Part shown: positions 1 to 7,686 of the stretch, one piece after another
How positions within the stretch are numbered: position 1 is the stretch's first letter
Layout: every line of letters begins with the position of its first letter
Assembly (NCBI GenBank): GCA_946480785.1
Contig: CAMLLD010000102.1
Coordinates: forward strand, 1 to 17,241
Direction of reading: 5' to 3'
Origin: an uncultured Blastocatellia bacterium
GTDB taxonomy: Bacteria > Acidobacteriota > Blastocatellia > Pyrinomonadales > Pyrinomonadaceae
DNA length: 17,241 nt
The notes under the pieces: generated by a model
Databases searched by the model: none
Seen by the model: the letters and a program-made list of their open reading frames with translations, nothing else
What the model was told of the DNA's origin: nothing
Position numbers and translations under genes: made by a program

Positions 1-451
1 GCAAACGCTGAAAGCGATTTGGCGAAACGTGATCTCGACGCCGGGCTCGGCACGCGAAGCACGCACGACGTTTGAACTCGGCAACGGCGACGCGCTGATC
101 ACTTACGAGCTCGATGCGCTGTTGATGAAGGAAGGAAACGCGGCCATCGAGATCGTCGTGCCGAAGGCGACGATCTTCAGCGAGCATCCGGCGGTGGTGA
201 TCGACAAGAGCGTTAGCGCCAATAAGCGCCAGGTGGTTGATGCGTTCATGCAGTATCTGTGGAGTGACGCAGCGCAGCAGGCGTTTGTGAAGTTTCATTT
301 TTATTCAAGCACGAACGATACGTTCAATGAGGCGAACAAGGAACTGGCCCACATCGAAATTCCGATGACGATCGATGATTTTGGTGGTTGGGACAAGGCG
401 TATCCCGAGATCATTGAGAAGGTCTTTCGCGACCAGGTGCAACGAAAATGA
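1..451 (+). CDS. Sulfate-type ABC transporter substrate-binding protein, C-terminal part (partial)
   Basis: The reading frame is open from base 2 at the left edge, so only the last 150 or so residues of an extracytoplasmic binding protein are present. The GTG at 29 is internal, not a real start. The segment matches the C-terminal lobe of the Sbp/CysP family: a conserved Ala-Arg-x-x-x-Thr-Thr-Phe stretch followed by a GDALITYE segment, an IVVPKATIFSEHP strand, and the FGGWDKA signature near the C-terminus typical of sulfate/thiosulfate-binding proteins. The stop overlaps the start of the permease gene (ATGA at 448-451), which indicates translational coupling in one importer operon. Known for the family: it captures periplasmic sulfate and delivers it to the permease. 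Tungstate or molybdate specificity cannot be excluded from this fragment, but FGGW favours sulfate. Confidence 0.88.
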   Translation, partial: QTLKAIWRNVISTPGSAREARTTFELGNGDALITYELDALLMKEGNAAIEIVVPKATIFSEHPAVVIDKSVSANKRQVVDAFMQYLWSDAAQQAFVKFHFYSSTNDTFNEANKELAHIEIPMTIDDFGGWDKAYPEIIEKVFRDQVQRK

Positions 452-1284
452 GTACGGCAGCTTCGACAATGCGACACGTGCGTGGCTTTGATGTGGTGCG
501 GCCGCTGAGCGTCGGCGTGCTCGTTTTGATGATGCTGCCGCTCGTGTTTCTTCCGCTCGCTTCGATCTTCATCTTCGGCACCAGCAACGGCCTCGATAAA
601 TTCTGGTCGGCGCTCACTCAGCCCGAAGCAATCTTCGCGCTCGAACTCTCGCTGGCCACGAGCTTCTGGGCCACCGTCTTCAACGTCATCTTCGGTCTCT
701 TCGCGGCTTACGTTTTATCGCGTTACAACTTCTGGGGCCGCAACGCGCTCATCGTCACGATCTCATTGCCCACCGCGATACCGACTGCCGTCGCCGGTTT
801 CGCGTTGCTGTTGCTGTGGGGTCCGTACGGCACGCTCGGCCGTCTGCTCGCGCCGCACGGCTTCCAACTAATGTTCACTGCAAGCGCGATCATTCTCGCC
901 AATATCTTCGTGACGTTTCCGCTCGCGTTCGGCGTCATCAAACCGGTGTTCGACACGATGAGCCGTTCGCTCGAAGAAGCATCGGCGACGATCGGCGCGA
1001 CACGCTGGCAGACGTTCTGGCATGTGACGATGCCGTCGCTGCGCGGCGCGATCGTTTCGGGCGCGTTATTAACGTTTGCGCGCGCGGTCGGTGAATTTGG
1101 TTCGACGATTCTCGTCTCGGGAAATCTGGCGGGCCGAACACAGACGGCGCCGCTTTACATCTTTGCGAAATTCAACGAGGGACAGATCGAAGCCGCCAAC
1201 GCGATCGCGATCGTGCTGGCGCTCTTCTCGTTTCTGATTTTCAGCGTGCTGTTCTTCGCGCGCGACTGGCTCGACGTCGATTAA
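448..1284 (+). CDS. Sulfate-type ABC transporter permease (CysT/CysW family)
   Basis: A 278-residue polytopic inner-membrane protein with about six hydrophobic segments, starting near residues 20-44. The cytoplasmic EAA coupling loop is at residues 176-196 (EEASATIGATRWQTFWHVTMP), and it is followed by ARAVGEFGSTILVSGNLAGR, a stretch characteristic of the CysT/CysW sulfate permeases. The loop after the second helix (SLPTAIPTAVAG) and the C-terminal ANAIAIVLALFSFLIF segment look more like CysT than CysW, but I do not assign one symbol. A possible AGGTG ribosome-binding site lies at 435-439, and the start codon overlaps the upstream stop by 4 nt. It would form the channel energised by the ATPase encoded just downstream. 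Oddity: only one permease gene lies between the binding protein and the ATPase, whereas sulfate importers usually have two (CysT and CysW). Confidence 0.88.
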   Translation: MSTAASTMRHVRGFDVVRPLSVGVLVLMMLPLVFLPLASIFIFGTSNGLDKFWSALTQPEAIFALELSLATSFWATVFNVIFGLFAAYVLSRYNFWGRNALIVTISLPTAIPTAVAGFALLLLWGPYGTLGRLLAPHGFQLMFTASAIILANIFVTFPLAFGVIKPVFDTMSRSLEEASATIGATRWQTFWHVTMPSLRGAIVSGALLTFARAVGEFGSTILVSGNLAGRTQTAPLYIFAKFNEGQIEAANAIAIVLALFSFLIFSVLFFARDWLDVD

Positions 1285-1285
1285 C

Positions 1286-2446
1286 ATGGCGAAGGCAAGG
1301 GAACAATTGATTCAAACGCTTGAGATCTCGCAAACGGACGCAGATGGACCACCCGCTGCGGCGCGCGTCGTCGGTCTCAGCAAACTCTTCGGCAAGACGA
1401 GCGTGCTCGAAAACATCAATTTCGACGTTGCCGAAGGTGAAGTGCTCGTGTTGCTCGGCGCCTCCGGCAGCGGCAAGACGACTATCTTGCGCATCATTGC
1501 GGGACTCGAACAGCCGTTGAAAGGCAAAGTGATCCTGCACGGCAAAGACGTCACGGATCTGCCCGCGCGAGAACGCGGCGTTGGGGTGATCTTTCAAAAC
1601 TACGCGCTGTTTCCGAAGATGAACGTCGAGAAGAACATCGGTTACGGGCTGCGTATTCGCAAACGCAAGCGCCGGGAGATTCGCGAGACAGTGGACGAGC
1701 TCGTCAAGCTGGTCCAACTCGAAGAACACCGCAAAAAGTATCCGTCGCAACTTTCCGGCGGCCAGCAGCAACGCGTCGCGATTGCGCGCACCCTCGCCTA
1801 CAAACCGGAAGTGCTCTTGTTTGACGAACCGTTCGGCGCGCTCGACACGCAAACGCGCGCACACTTGCGCCGCGAGATACGCGCGCTGTTGAAGAAAGTG
1901 AACGTGCCGTCCATCTTCATCACGCACGATCAGGAAGAAGCGCTCGAGCTTGGCGATCGCGTGGCGGTGCTGAACCACGGACACATCGAACAGATCGGTT
2001 CGCCCTACGAGATCTACAGCCATCCGGCGACGGAATATGTGGCGTCATTTCTGGGCGCGGCGAACATTCTCGAAGGAGTCGTCAGGAGAGAATGGGTGGA
2101 AGTGGGTGCGGCGCATCTCGAGACGTCGCTCGATCCGGCGAAGTTTCAGCAGGGCGATCGGGTGAAGATCGTTTTTCGGCCGGAAGACGTGGTGTTGAGC
2201 CGTCGCGATCTTTTGCTTCCCGGGCAGCAGCGAATCGCGTGGGCCGTGATCGAAGAGATCATTTTTGTCGGCGCGTACGAACGCATTCGACTGCGACTCG
2301 AACGCGACGGCGCGCAATCGATCATGGCGACGCGTTTGAAACCGGAAACAAGCGGGACGCGTTTGCACGTCGGCGATCGCGTCGTGGTCGCTGTCGGTTC
2401 TTTTACCGTACTGGAGCCGCAGAAGAGCGCCGATGATAAAAAGTAG
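1286..2446 (+). CDS. Sulfate-type ABC transporter ATP-binding protein (CysA-like)
   Basis: A 386-residue ABC ATPase with every nucleotide-binding motif intact: Walker A GASGSGKTT at residues 58-66, Q-loop Gln104 in VIFQNYALF, signature LSGGQQQRVAIARTLA from residue 156, Walker B VLLFDEP at 176-182, and switch His214 in FITHDQEEAL. The C-terminal third (about 255-380) is a TOBE-like regulatory domain with a VFRPEDVVL strand, as in the CysA/PotA/FbpC group. The ATG is 1 nt after the permease stop and has no clear ribosome-binding site, so translation is probably coupled. It hydrolyses ATP on the cytoplasmic face to drive anion import. Sulfate is inferred from the neighbouring binding protein; the ATPase alone would also fit a polyamine or ferric-type importer. 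Confidence 0.88.
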   Translation: MAKAREQLIQTLEISQTDADGPPAAARVVGLSKLFGKTSVLENINFDVAEGEVLVLLGASGSGKTTILRIIAGLEQPLKGKVILHGKDVTDLPARERGVGVIFQNYALFPKMNVEKNIGYGLRIRKRKRREIRETVDELVKLVQLEEHRKKYPSQLSGGQQQRVAIARTLAYKPEVLLFDEPFGALDTQTRAHLRREIRALLKKVNVPSIFITHDQEEALELGDRVAVLNHGHIEQIGSPYEIYSHPATEYVASFLGAANILEGVVRREWVEVGAAHLETSLDPAKFQQGDRVKIVFRPEDVVLSRRDLLLPGQQRIAWAVIEEIIFVGAYERIRLRLERDGAQSIMATRLKPETSGTRLHVGDRVVVAVGSFTVLEPQKSADDKK

Positions 2447-3101
2447 CCTCACTCTGATCCTGCTCTTTTCGTCTTTGTTGTGTTTATCTGTGGTCCAGGC
2501 GGCGGCGCAAGTCGATCACACCGACAACCAGCAATGGAACGAAGTTCAGCTCGCGATTCCGTTAACGAAGACGATCGACTTCAACGTGCTCGGAACGTTG
2601 CGCTTCGGGCGAAACATCACGCGGCCGGTCGACGAACGGCTCGGGCTCGGCGCCACGTTTCGTTTTGGTAAGTACTTCAGTTTCTCGCCAAATTATCTTT
2701 ACATCGGAACACAGCCGTTCAAGAACCGGCGCGTTTGGGAAAGCCGACTTTCACTGCCGGTGACGTTACGTTTTGACGCCGGCAAATTTCGGCTCAGCGA
2801 TCGCAATCTGCTTGAGCGTCGCATACGGCATCCTGGTGGAAACTCGTGGCGCTATCGGAATAAGTTTCAGGTTGAGCATCAGCTTGGGCCGAAGGATTGG
2901 CGCTTGTCGTGGTTTGTGGCGGACGAAGTGTTTTATGACTGGATTGTGGATCGCTGGGTGCGCAATCGATTCTCGCTCGGGGTGATCAAGGTCTACAACA
3001 AACACTTCACGCAGGATCTTTACTACCTCCGGCAGAACGACGGCGTCAGTGTGCCGGGGGATCTGAATGTGATTGGGACGACGTTGCGAGTGCGTTTATA
3101 G
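2433..3101 (+). CDS. DUF2490 family outer-membrane beta-barrel protein
   Basis: A 222-residue protein with a signal peptide (positively charged MIKSS, hydrophobic core to about residue 22, cleavage near AAAQ at about 25). The mature part consists of alternating amphipathic strands rich in Arg, Phe, Tyr and Trp: NQQWNEVQLAIPLTKTIDF, LGLGATFRFGKYFSFSPNYL, WESRLSLPVTLRF, NSWRYRNKFQVEHQL, and a closing strand ending in LRVRL. This strand pattern and the DxxQWNE start match DUF2490, a small outer-membrane barrel family of unknown function. The ATG lies inside the 3' end of the ATPase gene (14-nt overlap), so it may be expressed with the importer, but a functional link is only inference. Its 3' end overlaps the convergent serine hydrolase gene by 56 nt. 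Confidence 0.8.
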   Translation: MIKSSLTLILLFSSLLCLSVVQAAAQVDHTDNQQWNEVQLAIPLTKTIDFNVLGTLRFGRNITRPVDERLGLGATFRFGKYFSFSPNYLYIGTQPFKNRRVWESRLSLPVTLRFDAGKFRLSDRNLLERRIRHPGGNSWRYRNKFQVEHQLGPKDWRLSWFVADEVFYDWIVDRWVRNRFSLGVIKVYNKHFTQDLYYLRQNDGVSVPGDLNVIGTTLRVRL

Positions 3102-4191
3102 CGAGAGTGTGAAAGCGGCGGCGTACGGTGTTGATGTTGGCAAACGGCAGTTCGCGCGCGTGCGTACGGTTGGTGAGCAGGATGAAAACGCGGCGGTGTT
3201 CGGAGTCGATCCAGAGCGACGTGCCGGTGAAACCGTTGTGACCAAAGCTGTCGGGCGGCAGGTCGTTTCCTGCCGTTGAGTCCTTCGTTGCCGCTAGTTG
3301 CCACGCGAGCGAACGCGCTTCCTCCAAACCCGGGGTCATGTTTTCGCGAAACAGTTTGCACGTCGGCGGCGTGAGCAACCGGCTCGAGGCCGCGATGAAC
3401 TGTTGGGCCATCTGAAAGACTTCACTCGCAGTTGAGAAGAGTCCGGCGTGACCCGCCGCGCCGCCGAGGAAATAAGCGTTGCCGTCGTGGACCTCGCCCC
3501 AGATTTGTCGCTGCCGTGAATTCGCATACTCAGCCGCGCCCGTCTCGTTGCACATGTTCTTCTCGTAAGAGTTTCCGAGTTCACACGCTGCGATGCCGGT
3601 TTGCAGCGCTAGCTCCGGATTGAAGAACGTTTGCTTGAGTTTCAGCGGTTCGAAGATCTCGTGTTGGGCCAACTGGGCGAGGCGATGGCCCGTCATGCGT
3701 TCGAGCAGAATCCCGAGCGCGATGAAACCGAGATCGCTGTAGACGACGCGCGTGCCGGGTTTGTACGCGAGATCGAGGTTCGCGATCGCGCCCGCGGTGC
3801 GTTCCGGTTCGTCTTCGGCGAGAAGGTAAAGCGGGCGCCACGCCGGCAGACCGGACGTGTGCGTCAACAGCTCGCGCACGGTGATCATCTGTCTGTCGGC
3901 GCGCTCGAATTCGGGAAGGTAATGCAACACGGAGCTGTCGAGCGTTAGTTCGCCGAGCTCGATGCGGCGCGCGCAGAGCATGCCGGTGACGAGTGGTTTC
4001 GTGAGCGAGGCGAGGTCGTAGATCGTGTCGAGCTTGTTCGCGATGCGATAAGGCTGGACCACCGAATGGCCCAACGCGTCCGCGAAAACGATCTCGTCGC
4101 CTTCGCCGACGAGATAAACCGCCGAGGGAAACTCACCCGCAGTGATGTGTTCAGTGAGAAAAGCCGAGAGTTGTTCGTTAGGCGTGAACAT
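3046..4191 (-). CDS. Beta-lactamase-family serine hydrolase (class C / S12 type)
   Basis: A 381-residue protein of the penicillin-binding/class C beta-lactamase fold. The nucleophile motif S-x-x-K is S62-L-T-K65 in YDLASLTKPLVTG. The second motif is Y151-S-D153 (usually Y-S/A-N), and the third is F-G-H318-N-G, followed by FTGTSLWID (usually H-T-G or K-T-G). The segment ELLTHTSGLPAWRP at about residues 107-120 is typical of this family. No signal peptide is visible at the N-terminus (MFTPNEQLSAF), which is unusual because most relatives act in the periplasm. Such proteins are esterases, D-amino-acid peptidases or beta-lactamases, and the substrate cannot be told from sequence. The gene lies 15 nt downstream of the GnnA-like gene on the same strand, probably in one operon. 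The last 15 or so residues (Ser/His/Pro-rich) run antisense into the DUF2490 gene and look non-conserved. Confidence 0.85.
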   Translation of the reverse strand: MFTPNEQLSAFLTEHITAGEFPSAVYLVGEGDEIVFADALGHSVVQPYRIANKLDTIYDLASLTKPLVTGMLCARRIELGELTLDSSVLHYLPEFERADRQMITVRELLTHTSGLPAWRPLYLLAEDEPERTAGAIANLDLAYKPGTRVVYSDLGFIALGILLERMTGHRLAQLAQHEIFEPLKLKQTFFNPELALQTGIAACELGNSYEKNMCNETGAAEYANSRQRQIWGEVHDGNAYFLGGAAGHAGLFSTASEVFQMAQQFIAASSRLLTPPTCKLFRENMTPGLEEARSLAWQLAATKDSTAGNDLPPDSFGHNGFTGTSLWIDSEHRRVFILLTNRTHARELPFANINTVRRRFHTLAINALATSSQSHSDPPAH

Positions 4192-4206
4192 CGTTCGAAA
4201 ATTCTA

Positions 4207-5199
4207 CTAACTGACGTTCGCGCTGAGTTCGCTGACGCCGGGGTGTTCAGCGTGCTCGCGAATTCTTTCGAGGGTGCGCAAGGCGAGACTCAAGGCGTTG
4301 CGGCCGTCTGAGCCGGAGACCGCCGGCGGCAAACCTTTCTGAGCTGAGTCGAGAAACGAGACGATCTCCGCCCGTAGCGGTTCGATATCGATGATGTCGA
4401 GATGTTTGGTGTGCACCCCCGGCCACGAACCGCTGGTGCTGGGCGGCGCGAGACTGCTCACTGACGCATGCTTCGTCGTGTAATCCACCGCGATGTAATC
4501 GTGCGGCTGAAAGAAACGCATCTTGCGAATCTTCTCCGTGCCCACGCGCGACGCCGTGATGTTCGCCACCGCGCCCGATGAAAACTCGAGCCGCGCATTT
4601 GCCGCGTCAACCTTGTTCGTCAGGATCGCGATGCCGACCGCGTGAATGTTCGTCACTTCGACTTCCTCGCCAACGAGCCACTGCACGATGTCGAGATCGT
4701 GAATCATCAGGTCGAGTACAACGTCGATGTCCAGCGAGCGCGCGGTGAACTGGCCCACGCGATGAATCTCGAAGTAGACGGGTTTGCGCACGTGCGGCTT
4801 CAGCGCGACCATCGCCGGGTTGAAACGTTCGAGATGGCCCACCTGGAGCAGCGCGTTGCCTTTTTCCGCCGCGCGAATCATGCGATCGGCTTCTTCGAGC
4901 GTGCGTGAGATCGGTTTCTCGACGAGGACGTGAACGCCGGCTTCGAGCAGTCCGCACGCGATGTCGCAATGCGCTTCGGTCGGCACGGCGAGGCTCACCG
5001 CATCGACACGCCCGATCAGCTCGCGCCAGTCTCTGGTCCATTCCACTTGTCGTTCTTCAGCGATGGTGCGTGCGGTTTCCTCGTTGAGATCGCAGACGGC
5101 GATGAATTGCGTTGCGCCTTCGGCCGCAAGCGCCGCGTGAATGCGTGCGTGCTGGCGACCCAGACTGCCGACGCCGATGACTGCTGTACGGAACGACAT
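4207..5199 (-). CDS. Gfo/Idh/MocA oxidoreductase, GnnA-like (probable UDP-GlcNAc 3-dehydrogenase)
   Basis: A 330-residue NAD(P)-dependent oxidoreductase. The N-terminal Rossmann fold shows GVGSLGRQH at residues 9-17 and an acidic residue after the second strand (AVCDLNEE, about 35-41). The EKP motif is at 94-96. The C-terminal substrate domain carries GHLERFNP (121-128), DVVLDLMIHDLDIV (159-172) with His167, ANARLEFSSGAVANITASRV (200-219) and RFFQPHDYIAVDY (228-240). These last stretches are those of GnnA-type enzymes, which oxidise the 3-OH of UDP-GlcNAc so that an aminotransferase (GnnB) can make the diamino sugar used for amide-linked lipid A. That assignment is from remembered family resemblance. 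No gnnB or lpxA is adjacent, so another sugar dehydrogenase remains possible. It is divergent from the ArnT-like gene, with 47 nt between starts. Confidence 0.78.
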   Translation of the reverse strand: MSFRTAVIGVGSLGRQHARIHAALAAEGATQFIAVCDLNEETARTIAEERQVEWTRDWRELIGRVDAVSLAVPTEAHCDIACGLLEAGVHVLVEKPISRTLEEADRMIRAAEKGNALLQVGHLERFNPAMVALKPHVRKPVYFEIHRVGQFTARSLDIDVVLDLMIHDLDIVQWLVGEEVEVTNIHAVGIAILTNKVDAANARLEFSSGAVANITASRVGTEKIRKMRFFQPHDYIAVDYTTKHASVSSLAPPSTSGSWPGVHTKHLDIIDIEPLRAEIVSFLDSAQKGLPPAVSGSDGRNALSLALRTLERIREHAEHPGVSELSANVS

Positions 5200-5246
5200 G
5201 GTTTTTGTAATTTAGCCGCGGACGAAACGATCGGAGCCGAATATAC

Positions 5247-6725
5247 TTGCATCCTTCTGCGCTTGCCAAGCGACTCTACCTGCTTCTTTTTTTAGTCATC
5301 ATCGCGTTTTACTTTTACGGGCTCGGAGCGCTGCCGCTGCTTGGACCGGACGAGCCGCGGTATGCGCAAGTCGCGCGCGAGATGTTTTTGCGCGGCGATC
5401 TGATCACGCCGACACTTGGCGGTCACACGTGGTTCGAAAAGCCGGCGCTGCCGTACTGGCTGATGATCGCGTCGTACAAGTTGCTGGGTGTTAACGAGTG
5501 GAGCGCGCGGCTTGGTTCGGCGTTATGTGGATTGTTGACGATCGCTGCAGTCACGTACGTCGGACGCGCAGTGGAGCGCAGCTTGGAGCTGAAATCCGCT
5601 TCGAATGGTGAGCCCACGCCGAGTGGCTTTGGTTTTTCGAGCGTGCTGGTAATGGCGAGTTCGCTCGGACTGATCGTGTTTTCGCGGGCGGCGAGTTTCG
5701 ATGTGGCGATCACGGCGACGATCGCGTGGGCGCTGGCGTTTTTTGTCGTTTACGAGTTGAGCGAAAGACAACGCACGTCGTTGTTGGTTGGGTTCTATGC
5801 GTTCGTCGGTGTCTCACTGCTCGCGAAAGGCCTCGTCGGGATCGTGATCCCGTTCGGTGTAGTCGGTCTTTATTACTTGTTACGACGCACCTGGCCCACG
5901 CGACAGGTTTGGTTGAGCTTGCTCTGGGGCGTGCCGCTGGCGCTCGCTGTATCGGCGATCTGGTATGGACCTGTGATCGCGCGACACGGCCGGACGTTCA
6001 TCGACGAGTTTTTTATTCAACACCACTTCGCGCGCTACGTCTCAAACAAGTATCACCATCCGCAACCCATCTACTTCTACCCGGCGATCATCCTGCTGCT
6101 CGCCTTGCCGTGGTCTCCGTATCTCATCACCGCACTCGTGAAGATACGCAGATGGGCGTGGCGCGGCACTGACAGCCTCAGCGTCCTGCGCGTGTTTGCG
6201 TTGGCGTGGTTGCTGCTGCCGATCGTCTTCTTCTCTTTTTCCGGTTCGAAACTGCCGGGATACATCCTGCCTTCGCTGCCCGCCGCGGCGTTCCTGGTCA
6301 CCGATTATTTGCTCCACTCGAAGTCGCGCTGGACACCCGGCCCGACTGCGCGATTAATGATCTTCGGAGCGACATTCATCTTCGTCGCCGCGATTTTGAT
6401 CTTCGCCGCGCCGCGTTACGCGCAACGCGAATCAGTCAGAGATCTGCTGCAAGTCGCCGATGCGCGCGGTTACGCGGGCGCGCCCGTGCTCGCTCGCACC
6501 GGGGACGATCGCTCGGCACAGTTCTACGCGTACGATCGCGTGGTTTACAACGCTGACGGAGAAGTGATGACGTTTGATGAAGTGTCGCACGAACGCGCGC
6601 GCGCATTGGGTAAGAAGATCGTCGTGCTCATTCCGGCCGAGTACGTCGAGTACTTCCGCGGCACGCCGAATATCGAGGTCATCGGCAACAACGGCCGCAC
6701 TGCCGTGCTCGGCTGGACGCCTTAA
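5247..6725 (+). CDS. ArnT-like glycosyltransferase (PMT/GT39-GT83 family)
   Basis: A 492-residue polytopic membrane protein with about 11-12 hydrophobic segments. The first periplasmic loop has LLGPDEPRYAQ at about residues 31-41, in which Asp35-Glu36 occupy the position of the catalytic acidic pair of ArnT/PMT enzymes. This is followed by DLITPTLGGHTWFEKPALPY (51-70), the loop typical of ArnT. A FSFSGSKLPGYILPSLPA segment in the second half is also a family hallmark. Such enzymes use undecaprenyl-phosphate-linked sugars as donors, and ArnT adds 4-amino-arabinose to lipid A at the periplasmic face. The sugar and acceptor here are inference. The start is a TTG at 5247; no ATG is available before the catalytic loop, so the exact N-terminus is uncertain. 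The stop is 4 nt from the stop of the convergent downstream gene. Confidence 0.85.
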   Translation: MHPSALAKRLYLLLFLVIIAFYFYGLGALPLLGPDEPRYAQVAREMFLRGDLITPTLGGHTWFEKPALPYWLMIASYKLLGVNEWSARLGSALCGLLTIAAVTYVGRAVERSLELKSASNGEPTPSGFGFSSVLVMASSLGLIVFSRAASFDVAITATIAWALAFFVVYELSERQRTSLLVGFYAFVGVSLLAKGLVGIVIPFGVVGLYYLLRRTWPTRQVWLSLLWGVPLALAVSAIWYGPVIARHGRTFIDEFFIQHHFARYVSNKYHHPQPIYFYPAIILLLALPWSPYLITALVKIRRWAWRGTDSLSVLRVFALAWLLLPIVFFSFSGSKLPGYILPSLPAAAFLVTDYLLHSKSRWTPGPTARLMIFGATFIFVAAILIFAAPRYAQRESVRDLLQVADARGYAGAPVLARTGDDRSAQFYAYDRVVYNADGEVMTFDEVSHERARALGKKIVVLIPAEYVEYFRGTPNIEVIGNNGRTAVLGWTP

Positions 6726-6729
6726 TTTG

Positions 6730-7686
6730 TTAACGCAGGTTGCGGTCGAAGAAATCGATCACGATGCGGTCGTAGGCTTCGCCCTGCTCCCCTGTCGCGG
6801 ATGGCATGCTGAATCCGCTCAGTGGCAGATCCGTGCGGGTCTCGACGTTATTCGGAACGGGAAAACACTTCTGTAACGACGCGGTCGAATCTTTCAGCGG
6901 ACCAGCGTCCGCGCCCGAAAGCAGCAGCACTCGCGCATCACCCACACCGTTAGCCACGTCACATGTAGGCCGCTTGTCGAAGTTTCCAAACAAGTAAACG
7001 TTCACCGCCGTGCGCGAAAGACTCTGCACGAGACCATTCTCGATCCCGACACAGTTAGCTATTGCGTGGTCGAGTAGTTCCGAAGCGGAGCCGGGCACGG
7101 AGTCGAGCACCAGCACCTTGATCTGCCGGTCCTGGTAAGTCGCTTTCATCGCGCTGTACGCGCCGAGCTCCACGCCGTAAACGCCAAACACGTCACCGAC
7201 GAGCTTCTTCTGATGTTCGGATTTCAACGTCCGCAGGAACGCGAGCGCCGCAAGCAGGTCGTCACCTTCATGCGCGCCGAGCGACGTCCACTTCACCGGC
7301 GGATCAACGCCGTGACCGCGCAGGTCGGGCCAGAGAATCGTGAAGTTCGTTGTCTCGTTGATCTTGACGCCGAGATTGAACAGCCACGAACGATCGCCGC
7401 CGTAACGATGCAACAGGACCACCGCGGGTGCGCCCTCCGCGCCTTTCATCAACCAGCCGCGACTGCGATGCCCGTCCGGCGTGGTCCAGGTTTCGTCACT
7501 CACTTTTATAGCCCGGCCGCTGATCTGTGAAAACGATTCGGGCGTGACGACGTAGGGTCGCTTTGCGGGACGCGAAACGCAGTAGACGATGTAGGAGAGA
7601 GAAGCGACGACTGCCAGCACGATTACCAGCACTATTGGCAGCAAAGACTTGATCAGCCTTTTACCAAATCTTCGTCGGGGCGGCAT
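6730..7686 (-). CDS. Membrane-anchored alpha/beta-hydrolase-fold protein lacking its catalytic residues
   Basis: A 318-residue protein with a basic N-terminus (PPRRRFGKR), one transmembrane helix (about residues 14-36), and an extracytoplasmic alpha/beta-hydrolase-like domain. The fold is seen in VVLLHRYGGDRSWLFNLG (89-106, oxyanion region), ILWPDLRGHG (117-126), DLLAALAFLRTL, and the nucleophile-elbow position VYGVELGAYSAM (169-180). At the elbow the usual G-x-S-x-G reads G171-V-E173-L-G175, so Ser is replaced by Glu. The C-terminal region where the catalytic His would sit (LPLSGFSMPSATGEQGEAYD, 287-306) has no His. An Asp (D260) remains. The domain is therefore probably non-hydrolytic or uses different chemistry. 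Its ATG overlaps the mobA stop by one base (TAATG), implying coupling, though no functional link to molybdenum cofactor is evident. Confidence 0.75.
   Translation of the reverse strand: MPPRRRFGKRLIKSLLPIVLVIVLAVVASLSYIVYCVSRPAKRPYVVTPESFSQISGRAIKVSDETWTTPDGHRSRGWLMKGAEGAPAVVLLHRYGGDRSWLFNLGVKINETTNFTILWPDLRGHGVDPPVKWTSLGAHEGDDLLAALAFLRTLKSEHQKKLVGDVFGVYGVELGAYSAMKATYQDRQIKVLVLDSVPGSASELLDHAIANCVGIENGLVQSLSRTAVNVYLFGNFDKRPTCDVANGVGDARVLLLSGADAGPLKDSTASLQKCFPVPNNVETRTDLPLSGFSMPSATGEQGEAYDRIVIDFFDRNLR

Noticed and set aside
1241..2023. A 260-codon open frame antisense to the ABC ATPase gene.
   Set aside because: Same mirror effect. The product is Arg/His/Phe-rich, while the opposite strand encodes all ABC motifs.
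5242..5247. TATACT as a -10 element for the ArnT-like gene.
   Set aside because: It overlaps the TTG start codon, would place transcription start inside the gene, and no -35 is present at the right distance.
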